The notes: generated by a model from the sequence alone, not told the origin. A DNA stretch of 33,961 bases from an uncultured Pirellulales bacterium (GCA_938015445.1 CALLPE010000022.1:1-33961); one strand, 5' to 3'. Counted from the stretch's first letter, positions 1 through 9,880 are shown. Made by a program: numbers and translations.

Positions 1-105
1 GCAACCATCACAAGGGCAACCATCACAAGGGCAACCATCACAAGGGCAACCATCACAAGGGCAACCATCACAAGGGACATCATCACCAGGGGCATCATCA
101 CAAGC
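1..105 (+). repeat. 15-bp tandem repeat inside the giant gene
   Basis: Five perfect copies of gcaaccatcacaagg occupy 1-75, followed by two degenerate copies to about 105. In the giant gene's frame each unit reads Gln-Pro-Ser-Gln-Gly, and the unit length is a multiple of three, so copy changes keep the frame. The array touches the left edge, so the full copy number is unknown. Confidence 0.95.
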
Positions 106-3100
106 CGAGCCGCCCCAGCCCCAACCCGCACCGCATTCGCCCGAGCGGCAATCCCCAGCCCAACCGAACGACCAACCAGCCGATTCTGTTTCCGAGCCTT
201 CCGATGAGGAGCTAAGCCCATTGCGGGGTCCGAGTTTCGCGCGGCTGTTGGATCCCGAGCTTTCCAAACAGGTGCAACTGACAGAACAACAAAAGACGCA
301 GGTAGCGGCTCTGTTGGCGGAGCGCGCCCAGCGGCTGGCGCGCGTACCGACCGCGGAGCGCCAGCAGGTGATCGACTACTTCGAGCGTCGGCTGGCCAGG
401 GTGCTGACCGCCGAGCAGCGGGAAAAATGGTCGCAACTGCGCGTGGAACCCAAGCTGAAGTTCAATTTCCGCTATGCCCGATGGCTCGACGTGCTCCAAT
501 GGTTCGCCGAGCAGGCCGACATGTCGCTGGTGTTGGACGCCCCGCCGCCAGGCACCTTCAACTACAGCGATACCCGCGAGTACACGCCTGCCGAGGCTAT
601 CGATCTGCTCAACGGCGTGCTGCTGACCAAGGGCTTTACGCTGGTGCGCCGTGGGCGGATGCTGCTGTTGGTGGACCTGAAGGACGGCGTGCCTGAAGGT
701 CTGGTGCCGCGCGTGGAGATGAGCGAGCTGGACCGGCACGGCAAGTTCGAGTTGGTAACGGTGCAATTTCCGATCGGACGCCGGCCGGTCAGCACGGTAG
801 TCGGCGAGATCAAACCGCTGCTTGGGCCGCACGGGAAGATCGTGCCGTTGGCGGCTGCGCAACAGGTGCTGGTGACCGATACGGCCGGAGTGATGCGTTC
901 GGTGCAGGCCATCATCGCCTCGATTCCCGAACCAGAAGGAATCACCCCCCCGGTTCCAGCCGGACCTGTTGTGCTGGCCAATTATCCGCTGGCGCCTGCG
1001 CAGGCCAAGACGGCCATGAAAGTGCTCAGCACGTTGTTGCCCACGGCCAAGATAGTAGCCGACGAGGAGACGGGCCAACTGCACGTTTCGGGCACTGCGG
1101 GCGAACAAGAGATCGTCAAGAAGGTGCTGGCCGACATCCAAGCCGCCCGCGCACCCGATAAACAGCCCCAGTTAGAAGTGTATCCGGTCGCCGAAGCGGC
1201 GGCGCAGCAGGTCATCGACGCGCTGAAGCTGGCCGTGCCGGAGGCGCGGGTGACATTCGATCAGTCGGGCAATCGGCTAGTAGCCTGGGCCACCACCGAG
1301 CAGCACGAGCTTATCAAGAAGACGATCGAAAAGTTGGATGCGGAGCGTGCCCCGGGCCGCACCCGGCAATTGGAAGTCTATCGCCTCAGCCGCATCGACC
1401 CGCAAACTACGTTGGAAACGCTCCAACGGATCCTGCCCGATGCAAAGCTGGCCATCGACCCGCAAACCAAAATGTTGGTGGCGCTGGCCGTGCCGGCCGA
1501 CCACCAGACGATCCGGCAGACGCTTCAGTTGCTGGCTCCCGAGAGGCCAGGCGAGGAACCGGCAGAGTTGCGGTTCTATCCGCTGGCTTTCGGCATTCCG
1601 CCGGAGGCGCTGTCGATCCTGAAGCGCCAGGTACCCGATGCTAGCATCGCCCTGGACAACACGGCCGACCGCATTGTGGCCGTGGCCACGCCGCGCGAGC
1701 ACGAGCGGATCAAAGCGGCCATCGAGCGGTTGGAGAAAGTAGCCGGTCTGGAAGGACGGAGCAAACTGGTGATCTATCCGGTGACGCCCGCCGAACGAAA
1801 ACGCTTCCTGGCGGTGATCAATTCTCTCAAGGCACAAGCGGCGGGCATCCAGGTGATTGTGGATGCCGAGCCGGGCGAGCTGGCGATTTGGGCCAAACCA
1901 CAACAGCACGACATGGTGGCCGAGATACTCAAGGAACTCCGCCGCGACGTGCCGCCGGAGGAACGATTCCAGCTTGTCGGCTACTCGGTCGAGGGCACCG
2001 ATGCCAACAACGCCTTGAGCATCCTGCAAAGCCTGTTTCCCAACACCAAGCTGTTGCTGGACGCCAAGACCAACCGCATCCTGGCCTGGACCAAACCGGC
2101 CGAGCAGGAGCAAATCAAAGCCTCGCTGGAGCAAATCCGCCAGCAAAGCGGCGAAGAGGGCCAAGCTCGATTCGAGGTGTACAAGACCGCCGGGGCAGGC
2201 GGATACCAGTTGCTCACCACGCTACAGACGCTCGTGCCGGGAGCGAAATTGAGCACCGATCCGAAGACCGGGAACCTGGTGGCCTGGGCCACAGCGGCAG
2301 ACCATGACCGATTGAAAGCGGCGCTGGCAAAACTCACCCGCGGCCCTGCCGCCGACGACGAGGCGGAAATCGAAGTGTATCGCATCACGCGCGGCGATCC
2401 AAAAGCGGCCATCAACCTGCTACAGGAAATGCTGCCCGGGGCAAAGCTATCGCTCGACCCGCAGACCGGCAGCGTCATTGCTTTGGCGCCGCCGCAAGAC
2501 CAGAAGCGCATCCGCGACGCACTGGATCGGCTCCAGCAAGCCGCACCCGAAGAAGAAAAACGCTTGGCAGCCTACCCCCTCAACTCAGCCGACCCGACTT
2601 TCGTAGCGGAAATGCTCGAAAAGCTCTTTCCCGACGCGAAGTTCATCTCCGACCGCCGCAGCGGAAAAGTGGCCGTGCTGGCTCGGCCGGCCGATCAGGA
2701 GGCCATCAAAGCGGCGGTACAGGAGCTAGACTCGGGGCCGGCCCAGTCGCAAGGGCCGGAAAAGGTCGTCACTTATCACGCGCCCAAAGGCAGCACCACG
2801 TTGGCGCTGGAAGTGTTGCGCGAAATGATACCTACAGCCAGCTTCCAGGCAGATAAGTGGAGCGGCGCCATCGTGGCCCGGGCGCGTCAGGAGGAGCACG
2901 AGACCATCAAGCGCGTCCTGGAAGACCTGTCCGGCGAAAGCGATCCGGAAAAGAAACCCCGGCTGGAAGTGTACCCCATCGACTCCACCGCCGCCCAGCG
3001 CCTGTACAACGTCCTGGCGGCCATCGTGCCCAACGCCAGAATCTCCCTAGACACGGCCGGGGAGCGGCTGGTGGTGTGGGCCACCGGCAAAGAGCACGAA

Positions 3101-6100
3101 CTGGTCAAGCAGACCATTGCCAAGCTGGAGGCCGGGGGAACCGCACCCGGCGGCAAGCGGCTGGCCGTCTATCGGCTTACCAAGGCCGATCCGACCAGCC
3201 TGGTCAATCTGTTGCAAACCGTGGCGCCCAATGCGCGGGTAGCGGTGGACCGCCCGACGCAGAGCGTGGTGGTCTTCGCTTCGGAGGCGGATCAGCGGGC
3301 CATCCAGCAGACGATCGAGCAGTTGGAGAAGTCTGCCGAGCCGCAACGGGATAAGTTGGTTAGCTATCCGCTGAAGTCGGCCGACGCCACCACGATGCTG
3401 ACGGTATTGCAGAAGATGTTTCCGCGGGCGCAATTCGTACACGATCGGCGGGCGAATCGGCTAGCGGTCACAGCCCAGCCGGAAGATCAGGAGGCGATTC
3501 GCGCGGCGATCGAGGAGTTGGACAAGGGGCCAGCGGCCGCCGAAGGACCGGAGAAGGTGCAGTCGTATCAGTTGCCCAAGGGCGGGGCTACCTTGGCTTT
3601 GGAGGTATTGCGCGAGTTGGTGCCTGGCGCGCGGCTTCAGGTGGATCGGTACGGCGGCATGCTGGTGGCCTGGGCGCGCCAGGACGAGCACGAGACGATC
3701 AAGCGCGTATTGGAAGACCTCTCCGGCGAAAGCGATCCGGAGAAGAAGCCACGGCTGGAAGTATACCCCATCGACGTCAGCAACCGTCAGCGGCTGTACT
3801 ACATGCTTTCGCCGATGGTTCCCGAGGCGAAACTGACGATCGACTCGGAAAGCGGCAACCTGGTAGTCTGGGGAACGGCCAAGGACCATCAAACCATCAA
3901 AGAGGCGATCACCAAGCTGGGCATTGGCGGCACCGCCAGTGGCAGTCGGCAGATGGTGGCGTATCAACTGACCAAAGCCGATCCGCAAGCCGTGCTCACC
4001 TTGCTGCAAACTCTGCTGCCCACGGCGAAGCTGGCCGTGGACAGTCGCACGCAAACGCTGATAGCCGTGGCCACGCAGGCCGATCACCAGAGCATCCGCA
4101 ATCTGCTAGAGCAGCTTCAGCCGGACAAGCCCGGCCCAAACGACCCCGAACTGCGGCTGTACCCGGTCAAAAGCGCCGACCTCGACAATATGGTCAAAGC
4201 GGCTGGCAAGTTGTATCCCAACGCGCAGTTCATCGTGGACCGGCGCGGGCGGCGGATACTGGCCATGGCGCGGCTGGACGATCAGCCCGGCATCCAAAAG
4301 CTCTTCGAGCAACTCGACTCCGCACAGCCCGGCGATGCCGACGAAACGCTAGCCGTGTACACCATCCAACGCGGCGACGCCAAGACCATCGCCACCATGC
4401 TCCAGCAGATATTCCCCGATATGTATTTCGGTGCCGATTTGAAAACCGGCTCGGTCATCGCCCGGGGCACTGGCGCCGATCAGCAAGCGCTGGCCAAAGT
4501 GATCGACCGACTGAATCTGCCCGATGAAGAACATCGGCCGGTGGTCGTATCCTACGGCAGTGGCAGCGCCGATCCGGTGAACTTGCAGGCGATGATCGCC
4601 AAACTGGTGCCCACGGCTACGGTAACAGCCGACCCGAAGACCAGAACCGTAGTGGCACTGGCCACCAAACGGGAACACGAGCTGATCCGCGATGCGGTAG
4701 ATCGGGTGGTCAAGGGCGGGGAGGATACGGCCTTCAAGGCGGCCACTTACAGCATCGAGGCCGCCACACCCGCAGCAGCCATCGCCTTGCTGAAGGAAGC
4801 TGCACCTGGCGCAATCATCGCCGAAGGGGCAGAACCGCGGCAAATCGTGGCCTGGGCACGCCCAGAAGACCACAAAGTAATCGCCGCACTGGTGGCCCAG
4901 CTTGCCAAGCAGGGGCCGGACGAGTCATCGCCACGGGTGGAAGTTTACAACCTGCGCTCCGGCTCCGCCGCCGGAATGGTCATGGCGCTGAAAGTCATCC
5001 TGCCAGAGGCCCGCTGCGGCGTGGGCGCCAATCCGCGGCAACTGGTAGCCTACGCGCGGCCAGCCGATCACAAGCGGATCGCGGAGATCGTAGAAAAGAT
5101 GTCCCAGCGCGAGCCGCCCGAAGAAGCCCCGCACATCAAACTATACACGCTTCGCAACATTGGCGCTGCCGCGGCCGCCAAAGCGTTGGCCGCCGCACTG
5201 CCCGAGGCGCAACTGTCCGTCGGCGCCGACCCGGCGCAACTGATCGCCTTCGCCCGACCGGCCGATCAGGCGATCATCAAAGCGGCCGTGGAACAGATGG
5301 AGGCCGAAGGGTTGGCCGACAGCCGCCGGGTGCTGGCCGTCTATCCCATGAAGGCCAAGGATGCCCAGGCCCTGCTGGGAGTACTGGATCCCAAGTTGCT
5401 GGCCGATGCCCGCGTGCTGGCCGATCCCGACCGCGACGGCTTGGTCGTCTGGGCGGAACCGCGCCAGCAGGAGGCTATCCGCCACGCCGTCGAGCAGTTC
5501 CAGAAGCAAATGCCCGAGGCCGCTGAGCCGACCGCCCGGGTCTACCGTTTCCGTCACGCAGAGCCGAAAGCCGCGCAGGCGGCCATCGCCAAGCTGGTGC
5601 CCAACGCGCAGGTGGGTGTGGACTTGATCAATCGGGCACTTATCGTCAGCGCCCTGCCGCAAGACCACGAGAAGGTGGCTCAGGCGGTCCGCCAACTCGA
5701 CGAAGAAACCGAAAACTCGCCAAAGCTCCAGATGCACCGCCTGGCAAGCGCCGATCCGCTGGCTCTGCTGCCGGTGCTCCAAGGGCTGTTCAAGCAACGT
5801 ACCGATGTGCAACTGGCCGCCGATTCCAAGAACGATGCGATTATCGCCGTCGCTCCGCCGGCCGAACACGACCTGATCCGCACCTTGATCGAACAGGTTG
5901 AAAAAGCCGCCGCCGACAGCGAGGCCAAGTTGCAACTGTACTCGCTCAAGGATATCGACTCTACCGCTGCCTTAGACGTAATAACCAAGGTGCTCGATAA
6001 ACTGGGCGGCAAGGCAGAATTGACCGTCGAGCCATATAGCAATCAGCTCATTGCCATCGCGCGCCCGGAACACCACGAGCTGATCAGCCAAACCCTGGAA

Positions 6101-7828
6101 CGGCTGAAAAGCGACGAGCGGCACTTGGAAATCATCGCGCTGGATAACGTTGATCCGAACACGGCCACATTGGCCATCAACCGCCTGTTTGCTGGCGAAC
6201 GGCTCAACTCGCCGGAAGTGCAGGTCGATCCGGCTACGCAGCAGCTTTTCATCCGCGGCAGCAAAGAGCAGATCGCCAAGATTCGCCAGTTGCTGGTGAA
6301 GCTGGGCGAGACTTCGCTGGCGGTACAGCCCACCGGCGACGGCCCGATTCGCACCATCCCGTTCCCAGGCAACGCCCAAGAGGCGATAGAGGAGTTGCAG
6401 CGCATCTGGCCGCAGTTGCGCGACAATCCGATTCGGGTGGTCACTCCCTCGGCCATTGCGCCGCTATTGCGCAAGTCGCGCCAGGAACAAGCCGACGGGC
6501 CAGCACCAGAATCTCCCAACCCGCCGGCACAATCTCCTCGCTCGGCGTCGCCAGAAACGCGCGGCCCGCCACAACAACCGCCCACCCCTGCGCCGAACCC
6601 TAGCGACCAGCAGCCCAAGGATTCGTCGGCGCCAGCGGAAATCCGGGACAACAAGCCAGCAGACAATCCCAACCAACCAGCGCCGCCTGACGGAGCCAAG
6701 CAGCCTTCGGGCGCCGCGGGCCTGATAGAGCCAGCCGCTGGGCTGTTGGCGATCGCCGCCGCGCGCGGCATTGTTACCGGCGTCGGTTGTATCTTGGCTG
6801 CCGAGCCGCCCGACACTGAGCAGACTTCCCAGACAAAACGCCCGCCTGAGCCGCCATCCGAGCAGCAACCGCCCCAATCGGCACAGCCGCCCCAGCCGCC
6901 GGCCGCACAAGGGCCACCAGAACCAGCGAAGCAAACACAATCCACGGCCGCAGACGAGCCGCCGCAGTCTAAGCCCGGCGCCCCGATCCTGATCGCCATC
7001 AGCGATGGCAACGTGGTGATCGCTTCCGATGACCTGGAGGCGCTGGATCAGTTCGAGATGCTGTTGCGGGCATTGTCGCAACGCAGCGGGACGCCCGGAC
7101 GCAACTTCGCCATCTATACGCTTCGCAACACTAGCGCCGCCCGAGTGGCCTCTACTTTGCAGCAGGTGTTTCGCAGCGGACAGGGTAGCGCGCCCGATGG
7201 AACCCCCATGCGCACACAGCGTGCTACCAGCTCGGTGGTTATCGTGCCAGACGAGAGAACCAACTCGCTGCTGGTACAGGCCAATCGCACGGACCGGACG
7301 ACGATCGAGAATCTCATCAAATTGCTCGACGTGGGCGAGTTGCCCAATGCCGACCAACGCAAGCCGCGCACCATCGCTATCAAGAACACCAGCGCAGCCC
7401 GGGTAGAGCAGATGATACGCAGCGTGTTCCGGGCCGATTTGGGTGGCAGTGGCGGTGACGGCACTCGTCGCGCTAGTGGTGGCTCGAGTTGGTTGGCCAC
7501 AGAAATCGTGGTCGACGAACTGACCAATTCCCTACTGGTCACCGGACCGCCAGCGCTGCTGGAGCAAATCGAGCAATTCGCCCGGTCGCTGGACGAGGCC
7601 GCCGCCGAAGACGCTTCCCGCGAGCTTACCATCATTCCGCTCAAAAGGGCTAATGCCGCCCGGGTACAGGCAATCTTGGACGCGGTGATGGGCAAACCCT
7701 CTTCGCCTTCGGCTGGGCGTCCCCGCTCGGTCGTGCCGACGTCGCCACGCAGCTCCACCGGGCGGACAAGAGCCGCGTCGCCCGGCGGCCACAGCCCGCC
7801 GACCGCGCCTCCACCAAAGAACTATTGA
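2..7828 (+). CDS. giant secretin N-domain repeat protein, 5' partial
   Basis: The frame is open from the left edge to TGA at 7826-7828, so the true start lies outside the window; the TTG at 221 is not convincing because the coding character continues upstream. Order: QPSQG repeats; a helical stretch with two LTxxQ-like motifs (about 278-430), as in Spy/CpxP-type proteins; a secretin N0-like domain (about 452-676); an N1-like domain (about 743-934); some 27 tandem modules of about 66 residues (968-6330), each roughly Y-x-hydrophobic, D/N-P, LL..LxPxA, xxDxxTxxLVAxA, H-x-x-I-K-x-x-hydrophobic-x-x-L; a Pro/Gln-rich linker (about 6475-6970); and about three more typical secretin N-domains (about 7105-7725). 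Family knowledge: such domains form periplasmic rings of type II/III secretion and type IV pilus secretins, which normally carry two to four. No C-terminal secretin barrel is visible. A role as an envelope scaffold or extended channel is inference. Confidence 0.85.
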   Translation, partial: QPSQGQPSQGQPSQGQPSQGQPSQGTSSPGASSQAEPPQPQPAPHSPERQSPAQPNDQPADSVSEPSDEELSPLRGPSFARLLDPELSKQVQLTEQQKTQVAALLAERAQRLARVPTAERQQVIDYFERRLARVLTAEQREKWSQLRVEPKLKFNFRYARWLDVLQWFAEQADMSLVLDAPPPGTFNYSDTREYTPAEAIDLLNGVLLTKGFTLVRRGRMLLLVDLKDGVPEGLVPRVEMSELDRHGKFELVTVQFPIGRRPVSTVVGEIKPLLGPHGKIVPLAAAQQVLVTDTAGVMRSVQAIIASIPEPEGITPPVPAGPVVLANYPLAPAQAKTAMKVLSTLLPTAKIVADEETGQLHVSGTAGEQEIVKKVLADIQAARAPDKQPQLEVYPVAEAAAQQVIDALKLAVPEARVTFDQSGNRLVAWATTEQHELIKKTIEKLDAERAPGRTRQLEVYRLSRIDPQTTLETLQRILPDAKLAIDPQTKMLVALAVPADHQTIRQTLQLLAPERPGEEPAELRFYPLAFGIPPEALSILKRQVPDASIALDNTADRIVAVATPREHERIKAAIERLEKVAGLEGRSKLVIYPVTPAERKRFLAVINSLKAQAAGIQVIVDAEPGELAIWAKPQQHDMVAEILKELRRDVPPEERFQLVGYSVEGTDANNALSILQSLFPNTKLLLDAKTNRILAWTKPAEQEQIKASLEQIRQQSGEEGQARFEVYKTAGAGGYQLLTTLQTLVPGAKLSTDPKTGNLVAWATAADHDRLKAALAKLTRGPAADDEAEIEVYRITRGDPKAAINLLQEMLPGAKLSLDPQTGSVIALAPPQDQKRIRDALDRLQQAAPEEEKRLAAYPLNSADPTFVAEMLEKLFPDAKFISDRRSGKVAVLARPADQEAIKAAVQELDSGPAQSQGPEKVVTYHAPKGSTTLALEVLREMIPTASFQADKWSGAIVARARQEEHETIKRVLEDLSGESDPEKKPRLEVYPIDSTAAQRLYNVLAAIVPNARISLDTAGERLVVWATGKEHELVKQTIAKLEAGGTAPGGKRLAVYRLTKADPTSLVNLLQTVAPNARVAVDRPTQSVVVFASEADQRAIQQTIEQLEKSAEPQRDKLVSYPLKSADATTMLTVLQKMFPRAQFVHDRRANRLAVTAQPEDQEAIRAAIEELDKGPAAAEGPEKVQSYQLPKGGATLALEVLRELVPGARLQVDRYGGMLVAWARQDEHETIKRVLEDLSGESDPEKKPRLEVYPIDVSNRQRLYYMLSPMVPEAKLTIDSESGNLVVWGTAKDHQTIKEAITKLGIGGTASGSRQMVAYQLTKADPQAVLTLLQTLLPTAKLAVDSRTQTLIAVATQADHQSIRNLLEQLQPDKPGPNDPELRLYPVKSADLDNMVKAAGKLYPNAQFIVDRRGRRILAMARLDDQPGIQKLFEQLDSAQPGDADETLAVYTIQRGDAKTIATMLQQIFPDMYFGADLKTGSVIARGTGADQQALAKVIDRLNLPDEEHRPVVVSYGSGSADPVNLQAMIAKLVPTATVTADPKTRTVVALATKREHELIRDAVDRVVKGGEDTAFKAATYSIEAATPAAAIALLKEAAPGAIIAEGAEPRQIVAWARPEDHKVIAALVAQLAKQGPDESSPRVEVYNLRSGSAAGMVMALKVILPEARCGVGANPRQLVAYARPADHKRIAEIVEKMSQREPPEEAPHIKLYTLRNIGAAAAAKALAAALPEAQLSVGADPAQLIAFARPADQAIIKAAVEQMEAEGLADSRRVLAVYPMKAKDAQALLGVLDPKLLADARVLADPDRDGLVVWAEPRQQEAIRHAVEQFQKQMPEAAEPTARVYRFRHAEPKAAQAAIAKLVPNAQVGVDLINRALIVSALPQDHEKVAQAVRQLDEETENSPKLQMHRLASADPLALLPVLQGLFKQRTDVQLAADSKNDAIIAVAPPAEHDLIRTLIEQVEKAAADSEAKLQLYSLKDIDSTAALDVITKVLDKLGGKAELTVEPYSNQLIAIARPEHHELISQTLERLKSDERHLEIIALDNVDPNTATLAINRLFAGERLNSPEVQVDPATQQLFIRGSKEQIAKIRQLLVKLGETSLAVQPTGDGPIRTIPFPGNAQEAIEELQRIWPQLRDNPIRVVTPSAIAPLLRKSRQEQADGPAPESPNPPAQSPRSASPETRGPPQQPPTPAPNPSDQQPKDSSAPAEIRDNKPADNPNQPAPPDGAKQPSGAAGLIEPAAGLLAIAAARGIVTGVGCILAAEPPDTEQTSQTKRPPEPPSEQQPPQSAQPPQPPAAQGPPEPAKQTQSTAADEPPQSKPGAPILIAISDGNVVIASDDLEALDQFEMLLRALSQRSGTPGRNFAIYTLRNTSAARVASTLQQVFRSGQGSAPDGTPMRTQRATSSVVIVPDERTNSLLVQANRTDRTTIENLIKLLDVGELPNADQRKPRTIAIKNTSAARVEQMIRSVFRADLGGSGGDGTRRASGGSSWLATEIVVDELTNSLLVTGPPALLEQIEQFARSLDEAAAEDASRELTIIPLKRANAARVQAILDAVMGKPSSPSAGRPRSVVPTSPRSSTGRTRAASPGGHSPPTAPPPKNY
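2561..4147 (+). repeat. higher-order duplication of four 66-residue modules
   Basis: Modules starting at 2561 and at 3353 are exactly 792 nt apart (4 x 66 codons) and match far better than neighbouring modules. Shared traits include the DRR...DQEAI...GPEKV signature and a stretch of about 30 nearly identical residues containing HETIKRVLEDLSGESDPEKK (near 2897 and 3689). A weaker third relative begins at 4148. This points to a block duplication of four modules that is younger than the single-module expansion. Confidence 0.8.
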
Positions 7829-7934
7829 GCTGGCCATCCGGTGGTTCGGCCGGCGCGGGCCAGGCTATCGGCCCGATAGTTCTGCGCCGCTGCCCGGTTG
7901 TCAGTTTGCCCGTCCGCTGATTACCATAGACGGC

Positions 7935-8738
7935 ATGGACCATGTAATCTTGGAGCGCCTTGCCCGGCAACTAGTGGCCGGAGCGTTGTCGATCGACGAG
8001 TTTGTGCGTCAGGCCGCCGCCCCGGCTACTGCCGACGTCGGCGATGCGCAGGTTGATCTGGACCGCTGCAACCGTTGCGGTTATCCGGAGGTTGTATACG
8101 CGCCGGGCAAGACGGTACCGGCGATGGAAAAGATTTTCGCTGCCTTGCTAGAGCGCGGCCACAGCGTGTTGGCTACCCGCGTATCGCCCGAACAAGCCGC
8201 CGAGCTACTGGCCAAGTTTCCTCAAGGGCGATACAACACGGTGGGCCGGACGTTCGTGATTTCTGCGCAGGGTGCGGCCGAGCAACCTGCCGCAAGGCCG
8301 GCCGGCCGCGTGGTGGTAGTCACCGCCGGCACCACCGATTTGCCCGTAGCCGAGGAAGCCCGCGAAACTGCGCTATGGACCGGGGCCGACGTGACGCTGA
8401 TCCAGGACGTGGGCGTGGCCGGCCCCCACCGGTTACGCGCCCATCTGCCGGTGCTGGAAAACGCCGATGCAGTGGTGGTGGTAGCGGGGATGGAAGGGGC
8501 GCTGCCCAGCGTGGTGGGCGGATACGTGGCCTGCCCGGTCATAGCCGTGCCGACCAGCGTTGGCTACGGCGCTAGCTTCGGCGGCGTGGCCGCATTGCTG
8601 GGAATGCTCAATAGTTGTGCGTCGAACGTCACGGTGGTGAACATCGACGCCGGTTTCAAAGGCGGTTACATCGCCGGCCTGATCGCCCGAAACGTCGCCG
8701 CGGCTCGCGCCGCCACAGGAAAAAACTTGAAAGCATAA
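7935..8738 (+). CDS. larB: LarB, pyridinium-3,5-biscarboxylate mononucleotide synthase
   Basis: A 267-residue protein of typical LarB length. LarB carboxylates and hydrolyses nicotinic acid adenine dinucleotide, the first step in making the nickel-pincer nucleotide cofactor of lactate racemase-type enzymes; it acts in the cytoplasm. Visible signs: the RCGYPEVVYAPGKT segment near residues 47-60 and the PurE-like C-terminal half with VVGGYV, PVIAVPTSVGYGASFGG (201-217), the LNSCAS segment whose Cys228 fits the catalytic cysteine, and VVNIDAGFKGGY. The start is ATG with no clear Shine-Dalgarno. It lies 106 nt after the giant gene. No larC, larE or larA homologue is in the window, so the nickel enzyme served here cannot be named. 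Confidence 0.93.
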   Translation: MDHVILERLARQLVAGALSIDEFVRQAAAPATADVGDAQVDLDRCNRCGYPEVVYAPGKTVPAMEKIFAALLERGHSVLATRVSPEQAAELLAKFPQGRYNTVGRTFVISAQGAAEQPAARPAGRVVVVTAGTTDLPVAEEARETALWTGADVTLIQDVGVAGPHRLRAHLPVLENADAVVVVAGMEGALPSVVGGYVACPVIAVPTSVGYGASFGGVAALLGMLNSCASNVTVVNIDAGFKGGYIAGLIARNVAAARAATGKNLKA

Positions 8739-8973
8739 CTTGCCAAGACAATTGTTGGCCCATTAGATGACCGGCTGTCCAGGCCAAAACAGCTACGGCA
8801 AGGAAAAAACCCTCATTTGCCAGCCGCTAGGCAGCCAGCGTAAGATGATTCGGCCCGCATGCCAAAAACGTTCGTCTCGGCCAGCGTCCAAAAGTCGTAG
8901 GTTGCGATTGGTGGGCCGAGCTTCGTGCTGCGATTAGGTCACGAGTTTCGAGACTTCGTTGCAGGTGACCAAA

Positions 8974-9864
8974 GTGAGCGGTTCTGACTCCAGCGTGCCA
9001 CCGCTGCCCCAATTGCCGTCGCGCCGCCGCGATGCCCACAAGGGCGACTTCGGCACGGTGCTGCTGGTCGCCGGCTCGCGGGGAATGACCGGGGCTGCCG
9101 TACTGGCCGGGCTGGGAGCGTTGCGCGGCGGCGCAGGTCTGGTGCGCTTGGCCGTCCCCGACGTCTGCCTGCAAACCGTCGCCGCTTGCCAGCCTTCCTA
9201 CTTGACCGCGCCGTTGCCGTCGGACCCCGCCGGGCGGATCGCCGCCGAAGCCTACCAGCCGATCCTAGCTTTGACAGAAGCGGCGACGGTAGTCGGCTGC
9301 GGCCCCGGACTGGGACGCTCCTGGGACCTTGATCAACTCGTCTGCCGCCTGTACCAAGAGCTGGCCAAGCCAATGGTAGTCGATGCCGATGGACTGAACG
9401 CCTTGGCTTCCGACCCCGACGTGCTCGACCAACCAGCCGGTCCCCGCATCCTCACTCCCCATCCCGGCGAGTTCGCCCGACTGATCGGCCGGCGGCTGGA
9501 AGCCGAAGCCCGACGCACCGCAGCCGTGGAACTGGCCGCCCGCTGCGGAGTGGTCATAGTGCTTAAGGGCTTCCAGACTTTGACTACCGATGGGCGGCGG
9601 CAGGCCATCAATTCCACGGGCAATCCGGGCATGGCCACCGGCGGCTCGGGCGACGTGCTCACCGGACTGATCGCCGCCCTGGTGGCCCAGGGACTCGAAC
9701 CTTTCGAGGCGGCCCGGCTGGGCGTTTATCTGCATGGACTTGCCGGCGATCTGGCTGCCGCCGAGCTGGGCGAAATGTCGCTTATTGCCAGCGACCTGCC
9801 CGACTACCTCCCCCAGGCATTCCGCCATTATCAGCAGAGCTGGCAACAGCAAGCGGCAGATTGA
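8974..9864 (+). CDS. nnrD: ADP/ATP-dependent NAD(P)H-hydrate dehydratase
   Basis: This ribokinase-fold enzyme repairs damaged NAD(P)HX by nucleotide-dependent dehydration in the cytoplasm. Family motifs are clear: DAHKGDFGTVLLVAGSRGM near the start, AVLAGLGALRGGAGLV, VDADGLNAL, HPGEF, and the nucleotide-binding NSTGNPGMATGGSGDVLTG. Only the C-terminal (YjeF-C/CARKD) domain is present; the epimerase domain NnrE, fused in many bacteria, is absent. The start is uncertain: TTG at 8959 and GTG at 8965 are also in frame, but GTG 8974 has an AGGTGA element 5 nt upstream and leaves a short leader before the conserved domain. It is on the same strand as larB, 235 nt away. Confidence 0.92.
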   Translation: MSGSDSSVPPLPQLPSRRRDAHKGDFGTVLLVAGSRGMTGAAVLAGLGALRGGAGLVRLAVPDVCLQTVAACQPSYLTAPLPSDPAGRIAAEAYQPILALTEAATVVGCGPGLGRSWDLDQLVCRLYQELAKPMVVDADGLNALASDPDVLDQPAGPRILTPHPGEFARLIGRRLEAEARRTAAVELAARCGVVIVLKGFQTLTTDGRRQAINSTGNPGMATGGSGDVLTGLIAALVAQGLEPFEAARLGVYLHGLAGDLAAAELGEMSLIASDLPDYLPQAFRHYQQSWQQQAAD

Positions 9865-9880
9865 GGCCGCGCACTGGCTG

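Noticed and set aside
221..223. TTG 221 as the start of the giant gene
   Set aside because: The frame is open to the left edge and in-frame repeats and Pro-rich coding sequence continue upstream without a stop.
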